Of a stretch of DNA of 64,000 nt, positions 16,712 to 25,523 are shown one piece after another. Below the pieces are notes generated by a model, which saw nothing but the letters and a program-made list of their open reading frames with translations, ran no database searches and had not been told where the DNA came from. The first letter of the stretch is position 1, and each line of letters opens with the position of its first letter. Both the position numbers and the translations under genes were made by a program. This DNA comes from Insolitispirillum peregrinum (GTDB lineage Bacteria > Pseudomonadota > Alphaproteobacteria > Rhodospirillales > Rhodospirillaceae): assembly GCF_042665255.1 (NCBI RefSeq), contig NZ_JBHTCD010000011.1; one strand, given 5' to 3'.

Positions 16712-18667
16712 ATGCGGTTTACGATCAAGGTGAAACTGGCTTTGGTGGCGGTCATTGTCGCTGTTGCCATGGGTGCGCTTGCTGTCGGGGCTTTGTATAC
16801 AAACCACACGCTGTCTGATGCGCTGAATGAACGTGGACAGCGTGATGCCGAAGCACAGGTTTTCGCCGACATGAACCTGGTCATCAACGACATACAACTG
16901 GCGGCAATGGATACGCTGGTTGATGCCGACGAAAAGGTGATCCACCCCGACCGGATGAAGATCATGGTCGATGGCGCCGACTTTCTGGGCAAGAATGTCG
17001 ACAAGCTACAGGCCCGGGCGACCACCCCTGAGGACGTCGAGCTGGCGAAGACCTTTGCTGCCAAGGTTGAGACCTATAATGCCATTGCCACCACGCGCTT
17101 GCCGTCGGCCATTCGGCGGGGCAACCAGATGGTTCTGGGGGTCATTGACGATGACATGGACAAGGTCTCGGGCGAGTTGTCGGAGATGCTGGACACCTTT
17201 CGGCAAAAGGTGATTGCCGATCGTGAAAAGTCAGCCCAGTTTACTCTGGACACCTTGTCAGCAGCCAGTACCGCCGTTTCGATCATTGCCGGGGGGAGCC
17301 TGCTGGTGGTGGTCGTGACTTTAGGGCTGATCTCCTTGTCAATCATTCGTCCGGTGAATGCCCTGTCGCAAGCGATGCGGGCGCTGGCGAACAAGGAGCA
17401 GAACGTCTCCATTCCGGCCACCGGCAAACGCGATGAAATCGGCGACATGGCCCGCTCGGCGGCGACGCTGAAGGAAAGTGTCGACGAAGCATTCCGCCTG
17501 AAGCAAATGGTCGATGTCCAGCCCGCCCGCGTCATGTTGTGTGAGCCTGACGGGCTGACCATTACCTATGCCAACAACGCCGCCAAGGAAATCCTGCAGC
17601 GGTTTGGTGATCGTCTGGGCTGTGCTGCCGAGGATGTTATTGGCCGTCCGGTGATGTCGTTTCACAAGAACGGTGATTTTGTCCGCAAAATTCTGGGCGA
17701 TCCGTCAAAACTGCCCTACAAGGGCAAGTTCACCATGGCCGGGATCACCATCGAAAACTATGTCAGCCCGATTTATAATGCCCAGGGGGATTATCTGGGG
17801 CCGATGCTGAACTGGGATGATGTGACCAAGTACGTCGCCATGGCCGATGACTTTGAAAAGCAGGTGCGGGTGATTGCCCGTAATGTCAAGGACGCTGCCC
17901 AGTCACTGGAAGACGCTGCGCAGGAAATGACCCAAAGCTCGGTGGATACGGTCCAGCGGACGGATGCTGCGGCGCAGGCGGCCGGAATGGCCAATGCCAG
18001 TGTGCAGACGGTGGCCTCGGCGGCCGAGGAGCTGAGCGCGTCAATCGAAGAAATTGCACGCAATGTGGCACAGGCTTCGGTCATTACCCAACAGGCTGTC
18101 GGGCAGGCTGAACGGACATCGAACAACATTCAGGGGCTGGAACAGGCCTCTCACCGCATTGGAGAGGTGGTAAACCTGATCACCGATATTGCCAACCAGA
18201 CCAATCTTCTGGCGTTGAATGCCACCATCGAGGCCGCTCGTGCCGGGGATGCGGGCAAGGGCTTTGCGGTGGTGGCCAACGAGGTCAAGAACCTGGCCAG
18301 CCAGACGGCCCGCGCAACGGGTGAAATTTCGTCGCAGATTTCGGAAATCCAGCAGGCAACAGCGGTGGCGGTGGAGGATATCGCGGCGATCACCACGGTG
18401 ATTGCGGAAATCAGCACCATTTCTGAAACCATCGCGCAAACGGTTGAACAGCAAGGCGCCGCAACGCGGGAAATCAGCCACAGTGTGCAGCAGGCGGCTG
18501 AAGGAACGATGGAAGTGACCGCGGACATGGAGCAAATGTCGTCGTCGGTGTCGCGGGTCAAGCATGTCTCGGAAGGGGTGCTGGGGTCGGCGTCGGAACT
18601 GACCCGGCAGGCCGAAGCGCTGGGGGGTGAGGTGGACCGCTTCCTTGATGTGATCCGCAATACCTGA
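16712..18667 (+). CDS. methyl-accepting chemotaxis protein with a cytoplasmic PAS domain
   Basis: Chemoreceptor of 651 aa that would control CheA and flagellar motion. Order: TM1 (about 7-30), a periplasmic helical sensor of about 150 residues, TM2 (VSIIAGGSLLVVVVTLGLISL, about 182-206), HAMP beginning RPVNALSQAMRALANKEQ, then a PAS-like domain (about 265-385: PARVMLCEPDGLTITYANNAA and NYVSPIYNAQGDYLGPMLNWDDVT), and the MCP signalling hairpin with DIANQTNLLALNATIEAARAG at the tip. A PAS domain between HAMP and the signalling domain is less common and suggests an extra internal cue. No C-terminal CheR-docking pentapeptide is seen. The ATG follows TGGGGGT; an upstream in-frame start at 16682 is less likely. 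Confidence 0.93.
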   Translation: MRFTIKVKLALVAVIVAVAMGALAVGALYTNHTLSDALNERGQRDAEAQVFADMNLVINDIQLAAMDTLVDADEKVIHPDRMKIMVDGADFLGKNVDKLQARATTPEDVELAKTFAAKVETYNAIATTRLPSAIRRGNQMVLGVIDDDMDKVSGELSEMLDTFRQKVIADREKSAQFTLDTLSAASTAVSIIAGGSLLVVVVTLGLISLSIIRPVNALSQAMRALANKEQNVSIPATGKRDEIGDMARSAATLKESVDEAFRLKQMVDVQPARVMLCEPDGLTITYANNAAKEILQRFGDRLGCAAEDVIGRPVMSFHKNGDFVRKILGDPSKLPYKGKFTMAGITIENYVSPIYNAQGDYLGPMLNWDDVTKYVAMADDFEKQVRVIARNVKDAAQSLEDAAQEMTQSSVDTVQRTDAAAQAAGMANASVQTVASAAEELSASIEEIARNVAQASVITQQAVGQAERTSNNIQGLEQASHRIGEVVNLITDIANQTNLLALNATIEAARAGDAGKGFAVVANEVKNLASQTARATGEISSQISEIQQATAVAVEDIAAITTVIAEISTISETIAQTVEQQGAATREISHSVQQAAEGTMEVTADMEQMSSSVSRVKHVSEGVLGSASELTRQAEALGGEVDRFLDVIRNT

Positions 18668-18678
18668 CCGGCTGACAA

Positions 18679-18720
18679 ACACCCCTGCCAGCAGATGTTT
18701 TTTCCTGTTGGCAGGGGTGT
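18679..18720 (+). terminator. hairpin after the chemoreceptor gene (possible terminator)
   Basis: ACACCCCTGCCA (18679-18690) / TGGCAGGGGTGT (18709-18720), perfect 12 bp with a T-rich 18-base loop. There is no T-run downstream, so intrinsic termination is uncertain. Confidence 0.45.
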
Positions 18721-18918
18721 CTGGTTGATGAAAATGCATTTGACACCCAACTGTCACACATCAGGGCTTGCCTTCGCGATCAAGCGAGGTTAAAAGGCGG
18801 CCCTTGAAACCACGCACGCGGGCTGCGGCCGTCTGTCCTTATGGCAGCGTCCATCCGGTGCCGGGAATGGTCCCGGTCACTTGTCCCGCGGAGGCATAAC
18901 CGGAAAAGGTTCAAAGAC

Positions 18919-19692
18919 ATGGCTCTTCCGTCTTTTAGCATGCGTCAACTGGTCGAAGCTGGCTGCCACTTCGGTCACAACACCCGCCGCTGGAACCCGC
19001 GCATGGCGCCGTTCCTGTACGGTGTGCGTGACGGCGTGCACATCATCGACCTGCAGCAGACCGTCCCGATGCTGCACCGCGCGATGGAAAAGGTGCGTGA
19101 AGTGACCGCCGCTGGTGGTCGCGTGCTGTTCGTCGGCACCAAGCGCCAGGCTCAGGATATCATTGCCGAATCCGCTCGCCGGTGCGGCCAGTACTACGTC
19201 AACCATCGTTGGCTGGGTGGCATGCTCACCAACTGGAAGACCATCTCGCTGTCGATCAAGCGTCTGCGCGAGCTGGAAGAGCTGCTGGGCAGCGGTGATG
19301 TGCGTGGGCTGACCAAGAAGGAACAGCTGAACCTGACCCGCGAAATGGAGAAGCTGGAACGCGCTCTGGGCGGGATCAAGGAAATGGGCGGCCTGCCGGA
19401 CGTTCTGTTCATCGTTGACGTCTGCAAGGAATCGCTGGCCGTTCAGGAAGCCAACAAGCTGGGTATCCCGGTGATCGGCGTGCTGGACTCCAACGCCAAC
19501 CCGGCTGGCATCGACTTCCCGGTTCCGGGCAACGACGACGCCATCCGCGCCATCAAGGCCTACTGCGACCTGATGGCCGGTTCGGTTCTGGACGGCATTC
19601 AGGCCCAGATGTCGGCCGCCGGTGTGGATCTGGGTGCTGCCGAGCACACCCCGGTTGAAGCCGCTGTTGCCGAAACCGAACAGACCGCCTAA
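18919..19692 (+). CDS. rpsB: 30S ribosomal protein S2
   Basis: Ribosomal protein S2, 257 aa. The ATG at 18919 begins MALPSFSMRQLVEAGCHFGHNTRRWNPRM, the conserved S2 N-terminus, with GGAAAAGG upstream. Other hallmarks are FLYGVRDGVHIIDLQQT, FVGTKRQAQDIIAE, YYVNHRWLGGMLTNWKTI and GIPVIGVLDSNANP...PVPGNDDA. The gene leads the rpsB-tsf pair, with an intrinsic terminator between them that would set the S2/EF-Ts ratio. The 250-bp leader from 18668 contains a TTGACA at 18740-18745 but no clean -10 at the right distance, and G/C-rich segments that could fold. No autoregulatory motif was recognised. Confidence 0.97.
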   Translation: MALPSFSMRQLVEAGCHFGHNTRRWNPRMAPFLYGVRDGVHIIDLQQTVPMLHRAMEKVREVTAAGGRVLFVGTKRQAQDIIAESARRCGQYYVNHRWLGGMLTNWKTISLSIKRLRELEELLGSGDVRGLTKKEQLNLTREMEKLERALGGIKEMGGLPDVLFIVDVCKESLAVQEANKLGIPVIGVLDSNANPAGIDFPVPGNDDAIRAIKAYCDLMAGSVLDGIQAQMSAAGVDLGAAEHTPVEAAVAETEQTA

Positions 19693-19714
19693 CCGGTTTT
19701 CTGTGACGTGACAT

Positions 19715-19747
19715 GGCGGCGGCTTTTGGTCGCCGCCTTTGTTTTAT
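19715..19747 (+). terminator. Rho-independent terminator between rpsB and tsf
   Basis: GGCGGCG (19715-19721) / CGCCGCC (19731-19737) followed by TTTGTTTTAT. It is probably partial read-through, since tsf needs expression with rpsB. Confidence 0.8.
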
Positions 19748-19807
19748 CCTTTCGTCTGCCCCGCTAAGGGGTCACTTTGACGTACAAATAGGAAAGAGGG
19801 TTTTCTC

Positions 19808-20734
19808 ATGGCCGAGATTACTGCTGCCCTGGTGAAGGACCTGCGCGAAAAGACCGGCGCTGGCATGATGGATTGCAAAAAGGCGCTGGCCGAAACCGGT
19901 GGCGACCTCGAAGGTGCCATTGACTGGCTGCGCAAGAAGGGTCTGGCCGCTGCTGCCAAGAAGGCCGGTCGCGTTGCCGCCGAAGGTCTGGTTGCCGTTG
20001 CCGGCGCTGGCAACAAGGCTGCCGTGGTCGAGCTGAACGCTGAAACCGACTTCGTTGCCCGTAACGATGGCTTCCAGGATTTCGTCAAGGGCGTTGCCGC
20101 CGTGGCGCTGGATGTCGTTGGTGATCTGGAGCAGCTGAAGGTTGCCGCCTATCAGGACACCGGCCGCAATGTTGCCGATCAGGTGACCCACATGATCGCC
20201 ACCATTGGCGAAAACATGAACCTGCGTCGTTCGACCGGCCTGTCGGTTGCCAACGGTGTGGTTGCCTCGTACATCCACTCTGCCGTGGCTCCGGGCCTGG
20301 GCAAGATCGGTGTGCTGGTCGCCCTGGAATCCGAAGGTGATGTCGCCCGTCTGGAAGAAGTGGGCAAGCAGATTGCCATGCACGTGGCTGCCGCCAACCC
20401 GCAGTTCCTGAACCGTGACAGCGTTGACACCAGCGCTCTGGATCGTGAACGCGCCGTGCTGGTCGACCAGGCCCGCGCTTCGGGTCGTCCGGAAGAGATC
20501 ATCGAAAAGATGGTCGAAGGCCGCCTGCGCAAGTACTACGAAGAAGTCTGCCTGCTGGAGCAGGTGTTCGTGATCGACGGCGAAAGCAAGATCAGCAAGG
20601 TTGTCGAAAACCTGGCCAAGGAACTTGGCAAGCCGGTGGCTCTGACCGGTTTCGTGCGCTACGCCCTGGGCGAAGGCATCGAAAAGGAAGAGAGCGACTT
20701 TGCTGCCGAAGTGGCTGCTGCCGTTAAGGGCTAA
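19808..20734 (+). CDS. tsf: translation elongation factor Ts
   Basis: Guanine nucleotide exchange factor for EF-Tu, 308 aa. The UBA-like N-terminal domain has LVKDLREKTGAGMMDCKKAL at residues 7-26, followed by GGDLEGAIDWLRKKGLAAAAKKAGRVAAEGLV. VELNAETDFVARND near residue 73 is the signature that contacts EF-Tu. The dimerisation domain is present and the length is normal. A ribosome site GGAAAGAGGG precedes the ATG. It is followed by two hairpins (20747-20767 and 20794-20828) before pyrH. Confidence 0.97.
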   Translation: MAEITAALVKDLREKTGAGMMDCKKALAETGGDLEGAIDWLRKKGLAAAAKKAGRVAAEGLVAVAGAGNKAAVVELNAETDFVARNDGFQDFVKGVAAVALDVVGDLEQLKVAAYQDTGRNVADQVTHMIATIGENMNLRRSTGLSVANGVVASYIHSAVAPGLGKIGVLVALESEGDVARLEEVGKQIAMHVAAANPQFLNRDSVDTSALDRERAVLVDQARASGRPEEIIEKMVEGRLRKYYEEVCLLEQVFVIDGESKISKVVENLAKELGKPVALTGFVRYALGEGIEKEESDFAAEVAAAVKG

Positions 20735-20746
20735 AGTTTGCCTTGT

Positions 20747-20831
20747 CGGGGCGGTCTTTCCGCCCCGCAGGTGGCTGGTGCCTGGTGCTGACGAAAAGCC
20801 GTCCTGCATTTTTGTCGGGGCGGCTTTTTGG
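20747..20831 (+). terminator. two hairpins after tsf, the second terminator-like
   Basis: The first hairpin is CGGGGCGG (20747-20754) / CCGCCCCG (20760-20767), perfect but with no T-run. The second is AAAAGCCG (20794-20801) / CGGCTTTT (20821-20828) with a 19-base loop and trailing T residues. Together they probably end the rpsB-tsf transcript. Confidence 0.55.
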
Positions 20832-20990
20832 TGTCCGGGTGTGTCGGCATGCTGTTGTCCATGCAAAAAAGGACGACAGCGCCCCGGTTTCGTGTAATAT
20901 GCCGACACGTCGGTTGGGGGAATGCCCCGGGGCTGGATGCCCTGATGCTTTCTTTCCTGATTTCCTGTTTGATTGTCAGAGGCTTATCGC

Positions 20991-21716
20991 ATGCCCAGCC
21001 TGAAAGATTTTCGTCGTGTTCTGCTGAAGATTTCCGGCGAAGGGTTGATGGGATCCCGTGACTACGGCCTTGATACCACGATTGTCGGGCGTATTGCCCA
21101 GGACATCAAGGATGTGGTGCAGCAAGGGATTCAGGTCTGTCTGGTGATCGGTGGCGGCAACATTTTCCGGGGTGTCAAGGGCGCCGCCGAAGGAATGGAC
21201 CGCACCAGCGCCGACTACATGGGAATGCTGGCAACGGTGATGAATGCGCTGGCCGTCCAGAATGCACTGGAACAGGTCGGCGTTTCCACTCGCGTGCAGT
21301 CGGCCATTCCGATGTCTGCCGTGTGCGAGCCGTATATCCGTCGCCGGGCTGTACGCCACATGGAAAAGGGCCGGGTGGTGATTTTCGCCGCCGGGACCGG
21401 CAATCCGTTCTTTACCACCGATACCGCTGCTGCCTTGCGTGCGATCGAAGTCAACTGCGATGCCTTGCTGAAGGCGACGCAGGTCGATGGCGTCTATTCC
21501 GCCGATCCGAAATCCGATCCGCAGGCAACCCGTTATGAAGCGTTGAGCTATACCGAAGTCCTGACCAAGGACCTGCGGGTCATGGACGCTTCGGCAATCG
21601 CGCTGGCGCGTGAAAACCGCATGCCGGTGGTTGTGTTCAACATGCATGGTCAGGGCGCATTTGGCCAGGTCATGCGCGGCGAAGGCCGCTATACCATCAT
21701 TACCGAGGAGAATTAA
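20991..21716 (+). CDS. pyrH: uridylate (UMP) kinase
   Basis: Phosphorylates UMP to UDP; the bacterial hexameric amino-acid-kinase-type enzyme. It is 241 aa from the ATG at 20991, which is preceded by CAGAGG. Motifs: RVLLKISGEGLMG (ATP loop), VIGGGNIFRGVKGA, GMDRTSADYMGMLATVMNALAVQNALE (typical PyrH) and AAGTGNPFFTTDTAAALRA. It is followed at 2 bases by frr, so the two are translated together; pyrH-frr linkage is very common. Regulation by GTP/UTP is known for the family but nothing in the DNA indicates it. Confidence 0.97.
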   Translation: MPSLKDFRRVLLKISGEGLMGSRDYGLDTTIVGRIAQDIKDVVQQGIQVCLVIGGGNIFRGVKGAAEGMDRTSADYMGMLATVMNALAVQNALEQVGVSTRVQSAIPMSAVCEPYIRRRAVRHMEKGRVVIFAAGTGNPFFTTDTAAALRAIEVNCDALLKATQVDGVYSADPKSDPQATRYEALSYTEVLTKDLRVMDASAIALARENRMPVVVFNMHGQGAFGQVMRGEGRYTIITEEN

Positions 21717-21718
21717 CC

Positions 21719-22294
21719 GTGTCCGGAGATGGCGTTACCTACGCAGCACTGAAAAAGGACATCAAGCACCGTATGGATCAGACGGTGGAAGTCCTGAAAA
21801 AGGAATTCTCTGGTCTGCGGACCGGTCGCGCCGCGACCAGCCTGCTGGACCCGGTGATGGTCGAAGCCTATGGTCAGAGCATGCCTTTGGCTCAGGTTGG
21901 CACCGTCAGCGTTCCCGAATCGCGCATGCTGTCGGTCCAGGTGTGGGACAAGACGATGGTCAAGGCGGTCGAAAAGTCGATCCGCGATGCCGGTCTGGGG
22001 CTGAACCCGCAGGCTGATGGCCAGTCGGTGCGTATTCCGATCCCGGCCCTGACCGAAGAACGCCGTCAGGAACTGGGAAAGGTTGCCGCCAAGTACGCCG
22101 AAGCCGCCCGCGTGGCGGTGCGCAACGTGCGTCGCGATGGTAACGACAGCCTGAAGAAGATGGAAAAGGCCAACACCATCTCGCAGGATGAAGCCCGCCA
22201 GTACCAGACCGAAGTCCAGCAGCTGACCGATGACGCGATCAAGCACATCGACGAAACGCTGGCGCACAAGGAAAAGGAAATCATGCAGGTCTGA
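21719..22294 (+). CDS. frr: ribosome recycling factor
   Basis: Splits post-termination ribosomes together with EF-G. It is 191 aa from a GTG start preceded by GAGGAG at 8 bases. Conserved RRF segments are visible: GLRTGRAATSLLDPVMVEAYG, PLAQVGTVSVPESRMLSVQVWDK, IPIPALTEERRQELGKVAAKYAE, VAVRNVRRDGNDSLKKMEK and DEARQYQTEVQQLTDD. It is part of the pyrH-frr pair. In most relatives uppS follows directly; here the next gene is cdsA after 138 bp. Confidence 0.97.
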   Translation: MSGDGVTYAALKKDIKHRMDQTVEVLKKEFSGLRTGRAATSLLDPVMVEAYGQSMPLAQVGTVSVPESRMLSVQVWDKTMVKAVEKSIRDAGLGLNPQADGQSVRIPIPALTEERRQELGKVAAKYAEAARVAVRNVRRDGNDSLKKMEKANTISQDEARQYQTEVQQLTDDAIKHIDETLAHKEKEIMQV

Positions 22295-22432
22295 CCGTCA
22301 GGTTGACCTGTTGGGCCGGACGGATGTCTGGCCGATGATGAAAGGGCAGGCGTCCATCCGGGCGCCTTTCCTTTGTGGCTGCGCAGAGGGCTCTCCCCTT
22401 GCACAGAAATGGCTGCGCGCGAAAGGAAAGCT

Positions 22433-23200
22433 GTGCTTCGTCAACGAATCCTCTCGGCTCTGGTGATGGCTCCGCTGGCTTTGGGGGCGGTTTGGGCAGG
22501 GTCGCCGGTCTTTAACGTGCTGGTGGCCTGTGCGGCTGCGGTGATGGCGTGGGAATGGGACCGGATTTGCCGGGGCCGGTTCAGCAACAGTGGCAAGATT
22601 GCCGCCTGTGCCGTGTTTGCCGCCGGGCTGTTGGGGGGCTATGCCCCTGTTGCGGCTCTGGGGGTGGTGTGGTGCGGGATGCTGGCTGCGGCGGCCTTTT
22701 CACGCTCGGGCTGGCTGGCGATGGGGGCGTTGTATATCGGCGTGCCGGTGGTGGCGCTCAGTTGGGTGCGCGAAGCTGGTGGCTTGACCACCCTGCTGTG
22801 GTTGCTGGCGATCGTCTGGGCAACGGACATTGGTGCCTATGCTGCCGGGCGGACCATTGGCGGACCAAAGCTCGCCCCCCGGATCAGTCCGAACAAGACC
22901 TGGGCTGGATTGATCGGCGGTGTGACGGCGGCTGTTCTGGTTGGTGATCTGGTGCTGTGGATCACGGACACCCCGCATGTCGGCCTGTTGAGCCTGTTTT
23001 CTGCCGTGCTGGCAGCGGTGTCCCAGATTGGTGACCTGTTTGAGTCCTCGGTCAAGCGACGGTTCCAGGTCAAGGATTCCAGCAATATTATCCCCGGCCA
23101 CGGCGGCGTTCTTGACCGGGTGGACGGATTGATTGCCGCTGCGCCTCTGGTGGCGCTGGCGGTGCTTGCCATGGATGGCGGGCTGGAGGTATGGCGATGA
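22433..23200 (+). CDS. cdsA: phosphatidate cytidylyltransferase (CDP-diacylglycerol synthase)
   Basis: Inner-membrane enzyme making CDP-diacylglycerol from phosphatidate and CTP, the branch point of phospholipid synthesis. It is 255 aa from a GTG start at 22433 with AAAGGAAA upstream; an ATG at 22409 is the alternative. About seven hydrophobic helices are visible. The CdsA signature SSVKRRFQVKDSSNIIPGHGGVLDR is complete near the C-terminus, including the K-D and H-G-G...D-R residues. It overlaps dxr by ATGA, so the two are coupled. It sits where uppS-cdsA normally lie together, but uppS is missing. Confidence 0.94.
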   Translation: MLRQRILSALVMAPLALGAVWAGSPVFNVLVACAAAVMAWEWDRICRGRFSNSGKIAACAVFAAGLLGGYAPVAALGVVWCGMLAAAAFSRSGWLAMGALYIGVPVVALSWVREAGGLTTLLWLLAIVWATDIGAYAAGRTIGGPKLAPRISPNKTWAGLIGGVTAAVLVGDLVLWITDTPHVGLLSLFSAVLAAVSQIGDLFESSVKRRFQVKDSSNIIPGHGGVLDRVDGLIAAAPLVALAVLAMDGGLEVWR

Positions 23201-24387
23201 CGGATACGCAGCGGACGGTCACGGTTCTTGGCTCCACCGGTTCGATCGGGCGCAACACGCTGGATCTGATCGAGCGCAACCGCGATGCCTGTCGCGTCGA
23301 GGCGCTGGTTGCGCACCGGAATGTTGATCTGCTGATTGCGCAAGCCCGGTCCGTTCGTCCGCAGTGTGCGGTGGTGGCCGATGAAACCTGTTATGCCGCC
23401 CTGAAGGACGGTCTGGCGGGAACCGGTATCGCGGTGGCAGCTGGTGCGGCGGCGGTGGTCGAGGCGGCGCAGCGGCCAGCAGAGTGGGTGATGTCGGCCA
23501 TCGTCGGGGCTGCCGGGCTGGAGCCAACCATGGCCGCAGTCCGTCGCGGCGCGGTGGTGGCGCTGGCCAACAAGGAATCGCTGGTCTGTGCCGGTGATCT
23601 GATGATGGCCGAGGTGCAGAAATCGCAGGCAACCCTGTTGCCAGTGGATTCCGAGCACTCGGCGATTTTTCAGGTCTTTGACTTTGACCGTCCACAGTCG
23701 ATTGAGAAGATCATCCTGACCGCCTCGGGGGGGCCGTTCCGCACATGGGAACGCTCCGCGATGGCCAGTGTCACACCGCAACAGGCGGTGGCGCATCCGA
23801 ACTGGTCGATGGGGGCCAAGATCTCGGTGGATTCTGCCACCATGATGAACAAGGGCCTTGAGCTGATCGAGGCCCACCACCTGTTCGGCCTGCCCGAGCA
23901 CCAGATTGACATTCTGGTCCATCCGCAGTCGGTGATCCATTCGATGGTGTCCTATGTCGATGGATCGGTGCTGGCCCAGTTGGGAACCCCGGACATGCGG
24001 ACCCCGATTGCGGTGGCGCTGGCCTGGCCAGCCCGCATGGAAGCGCCTTCGCCCCGGCTCGATCTGGCGGCGGTTGCGCAATTGACCTTTGAGGCTCCTG
24101 ATCATCACCGCTTTCCGGCCCTGTCTTTGATCCGGGGTGCCTTGCAAAGCGGGGGGGCGGCTCCTACTATCATGAACGCTGCCAACGAAGTGGCAGTTGC
24201 CCGGTTTCTGGCTGGTGGATTGGGCTTTCTGGAAATTACGGCGGTGGTCGAACAGACCCTGGCCGATCTGGGGGCTCCGGCGATGTCCAGTCTGGAGGAT
24301 TTGTTTGCGTTTGATACGCAAGCGCGCCACCATGCGGCGGTCCTGTGCCAGAAGCGGTCACAGGCAGCAGCCTCGGGCATTTCATAA
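23197..24387 (+). CDS. dxr: 1-deoxy-D-xylulose 5-phosphate reductoisomerase
   Basis: Second step of the MEP isoprenoid pathway: converts DXP to MEP using NADPH. It is 396 aa. The ATG at 23197 overlaps the cdsA stop (ATGA) and has GGAGGT at good spacing; an ATG at 23191 would leave no spacing. Motifs: VLGSTGSIGRNTLDLI (NADPH binding), ALANKESLVCAG, LPVDSEHSAIFQ (metal ligands Asp and Glu), ASGGPFRTW, HPNWSMGAKISVDSATMMNKGLELIEAH and HPQSVIHSMV. All are intact. It is part of the cdsA-dxr-rseP-bamA block. Confidence 0.97.
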   Translation: MTDTQRTVTVLGSTGSIGRNTLDLIERNRDACRVEALVAHRNVDLLIAQARSVRPQCAVVADETCYAALKDGLAGTGIAVAAGAAAVVEAAQRPAEWVMSAIVGAAGLEPTMAAVRRGAVVALANKESLVCAGDLMMAEVQKSQATLLPVDSEHSAIFQVFDFDRPQSIEKIILTASGGPFRTWERSAMASVTPQQAVAHPNWSMGAKISVDSATMMNKGLELIEAHHLFGLPEHQIDILVHPQSVIHSMVSYVDGSVLAQLGTPDMRTPIAVALAWPARMEAPSPRLDLAAVAQLTFEAPDHHRFPALSLIRGALQSGGAAPTIMNAANEVAVARFLAGGLGFLEITAVVEQTLADLGAPAMSSLEDLFAFDTQARHHAAVLCQKRSQAAASGIS

Positions 24388-24406
24388 ACAGTAGATAGTT
24401 GAGGCA

Positions 24407-25513
24407 ATGGACGCTCTTTCCTCCTTGTTGACTACCGGCGGGTCGTTTCTGGTTCTGTTGACCGTTGTGGTGTTCGTCCACGAGCTGGGGCATTTTCTGA
24501 TTGCCCGCTGGAACGGGGTGAAGGTCGAAGTCTTTTCGGTTGGCTTTGGGCGTGAACTGGTGGGCTTTTATGACCGCCACGGGACGCGCTGGCGCCTCAG
24601 CCTGTTGCCCTTCGGCGGTTATGTGAAATTCTTCGGCGATGCCGATGCCGCCAGCGCGACGGAAGATGACCTGAACGGCCTGACAGAGGACGAGCGGAAG
24701 GTCGCTTTCCCCTGCCAGCCGCTATGGCGCAAGGCGGCGATTGTCTTTGCCGGACCGGCGGCGAATTTCGTGTTTGCCATTCTGGTGTTTGCCGTTGTGT
24801 TCATGACCGTCGGTCGTCCGATGGCTCCGGCGGTGATCGGATCGGTGCGGGCTGACAGTGCGGCGGCAACGGCAGGTTTGCTGGCCGGTGACCGCATTGT
24901 GGCCATCGCCGGCCATCCGGTAGAAGAATTTGCCGATGTCCAGCGGCTGGTGCCGTTGTACGGAATGGACGCCATGCCGGTCACCGTGGTTCGTGACGGC
25001 GGCGAACTGACGGTGACAACTCACCCCAAATCCCTTGACGAGCAGGGGAACCGCCTGCCAGCCCCGATCCTGGGGGTTGTCATTTCCCAGTCTTCGGTAG
25101 AAGTTAAATCCTTGGGTCCGATCGAGGCGGTTGGGCAGGCGTTTGAAAATACCTGGACCATTACCGCGTCGACGGTGGTGGCGATGGGGCAGATGGTACG
25201 CGGTGACCGTGGGACCGAAGATCTGGGGGGGCCGATCCGGATCGCCGAGTTCTCGGGGCAGGCTGCGCGCAATGGCCTTTTGAGCTTTGTGACCTTTATC
25301 GCTGTCTTGTCGATCAATCTGGGCCTGATTAATTTGCTGCCGGTGCCGGTCCTGGATGGCGGTCATCTGGCTTTGTATGCTATTCAAGCCATCCGAGGAC
25401 GTCCTTTGGGGGAACAGGCCCAGGGGATCGGTGTAAAAATCGGGCTGGTATTCGTTATCGGCTTGATGATTTTTTCAACGTGGAACGATATCCTGCGGCT
25501 GGTCCGTGGATAA
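24407..25513 (+). CDS. rseP: site-2 intramembrane zinc metalloprotease RseP
   Basis: Membrane-embedded protease that cleaves anti-sigma factors or signal-peptide remnants. It is 368 aa. The zinc motif HELGHF is at residues 25-30 within the first helix, and NLLPVPVLDGGHL with the third ligand Asp is near residue 305. One PDZ domain is visible (AGLLAGDRIVAIAGHPVEEFADVQ). The LPFGGYVKF segment after the first helix is typical. Relative to the roughly 450-aa E. coli protein it has a single PDZ domain, the common alphaproteobacterial form. Its stop lies just before bamA, an arrangement shared with many Gram-negatives. Confidence 0.95.
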   Translation: MDALSSLLTTGGSFLVLLTVVVFVHELGHFLIARWNGVKVEVFSVGFGRELVGFYDRHGTRWRLSLLPFGGYVKFFGDADAASATEDDLNGLTEDERKVAFPCQPLWRKAAIVFAGPAANFVFAILVFAVVFMTVGRPMAPAVIGSVRADSAAATAGLLAGDRIVAIAGHPVEEFADVQRLVPLYGMDAMPVTVVRDGGELTVTTHPKSLDEQGNRLPAPILGVVISQSSVEVKSLGPIEAVGQAFENTWTITASTVVAMGQMVRGDRGTEDLGGPIRIAEFSGQAARNGLLSFVTFIAVLSINLGLINLLPVPVLDGGHLALYAIQAIRGRPLGEQAQGIGVKIGLVFVIGLMIFSTWNDILRLVRG

Positions 25514-25523
25514 GGACTGTAGG

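Noticed and set aside
18740..18768. TTGACA as a promoter for rpsB
   Set aside because: The -35 is perfect, but the hexamer 17 bp downstream (AGGGCT) is not a credible -10, so I left it unannotated.
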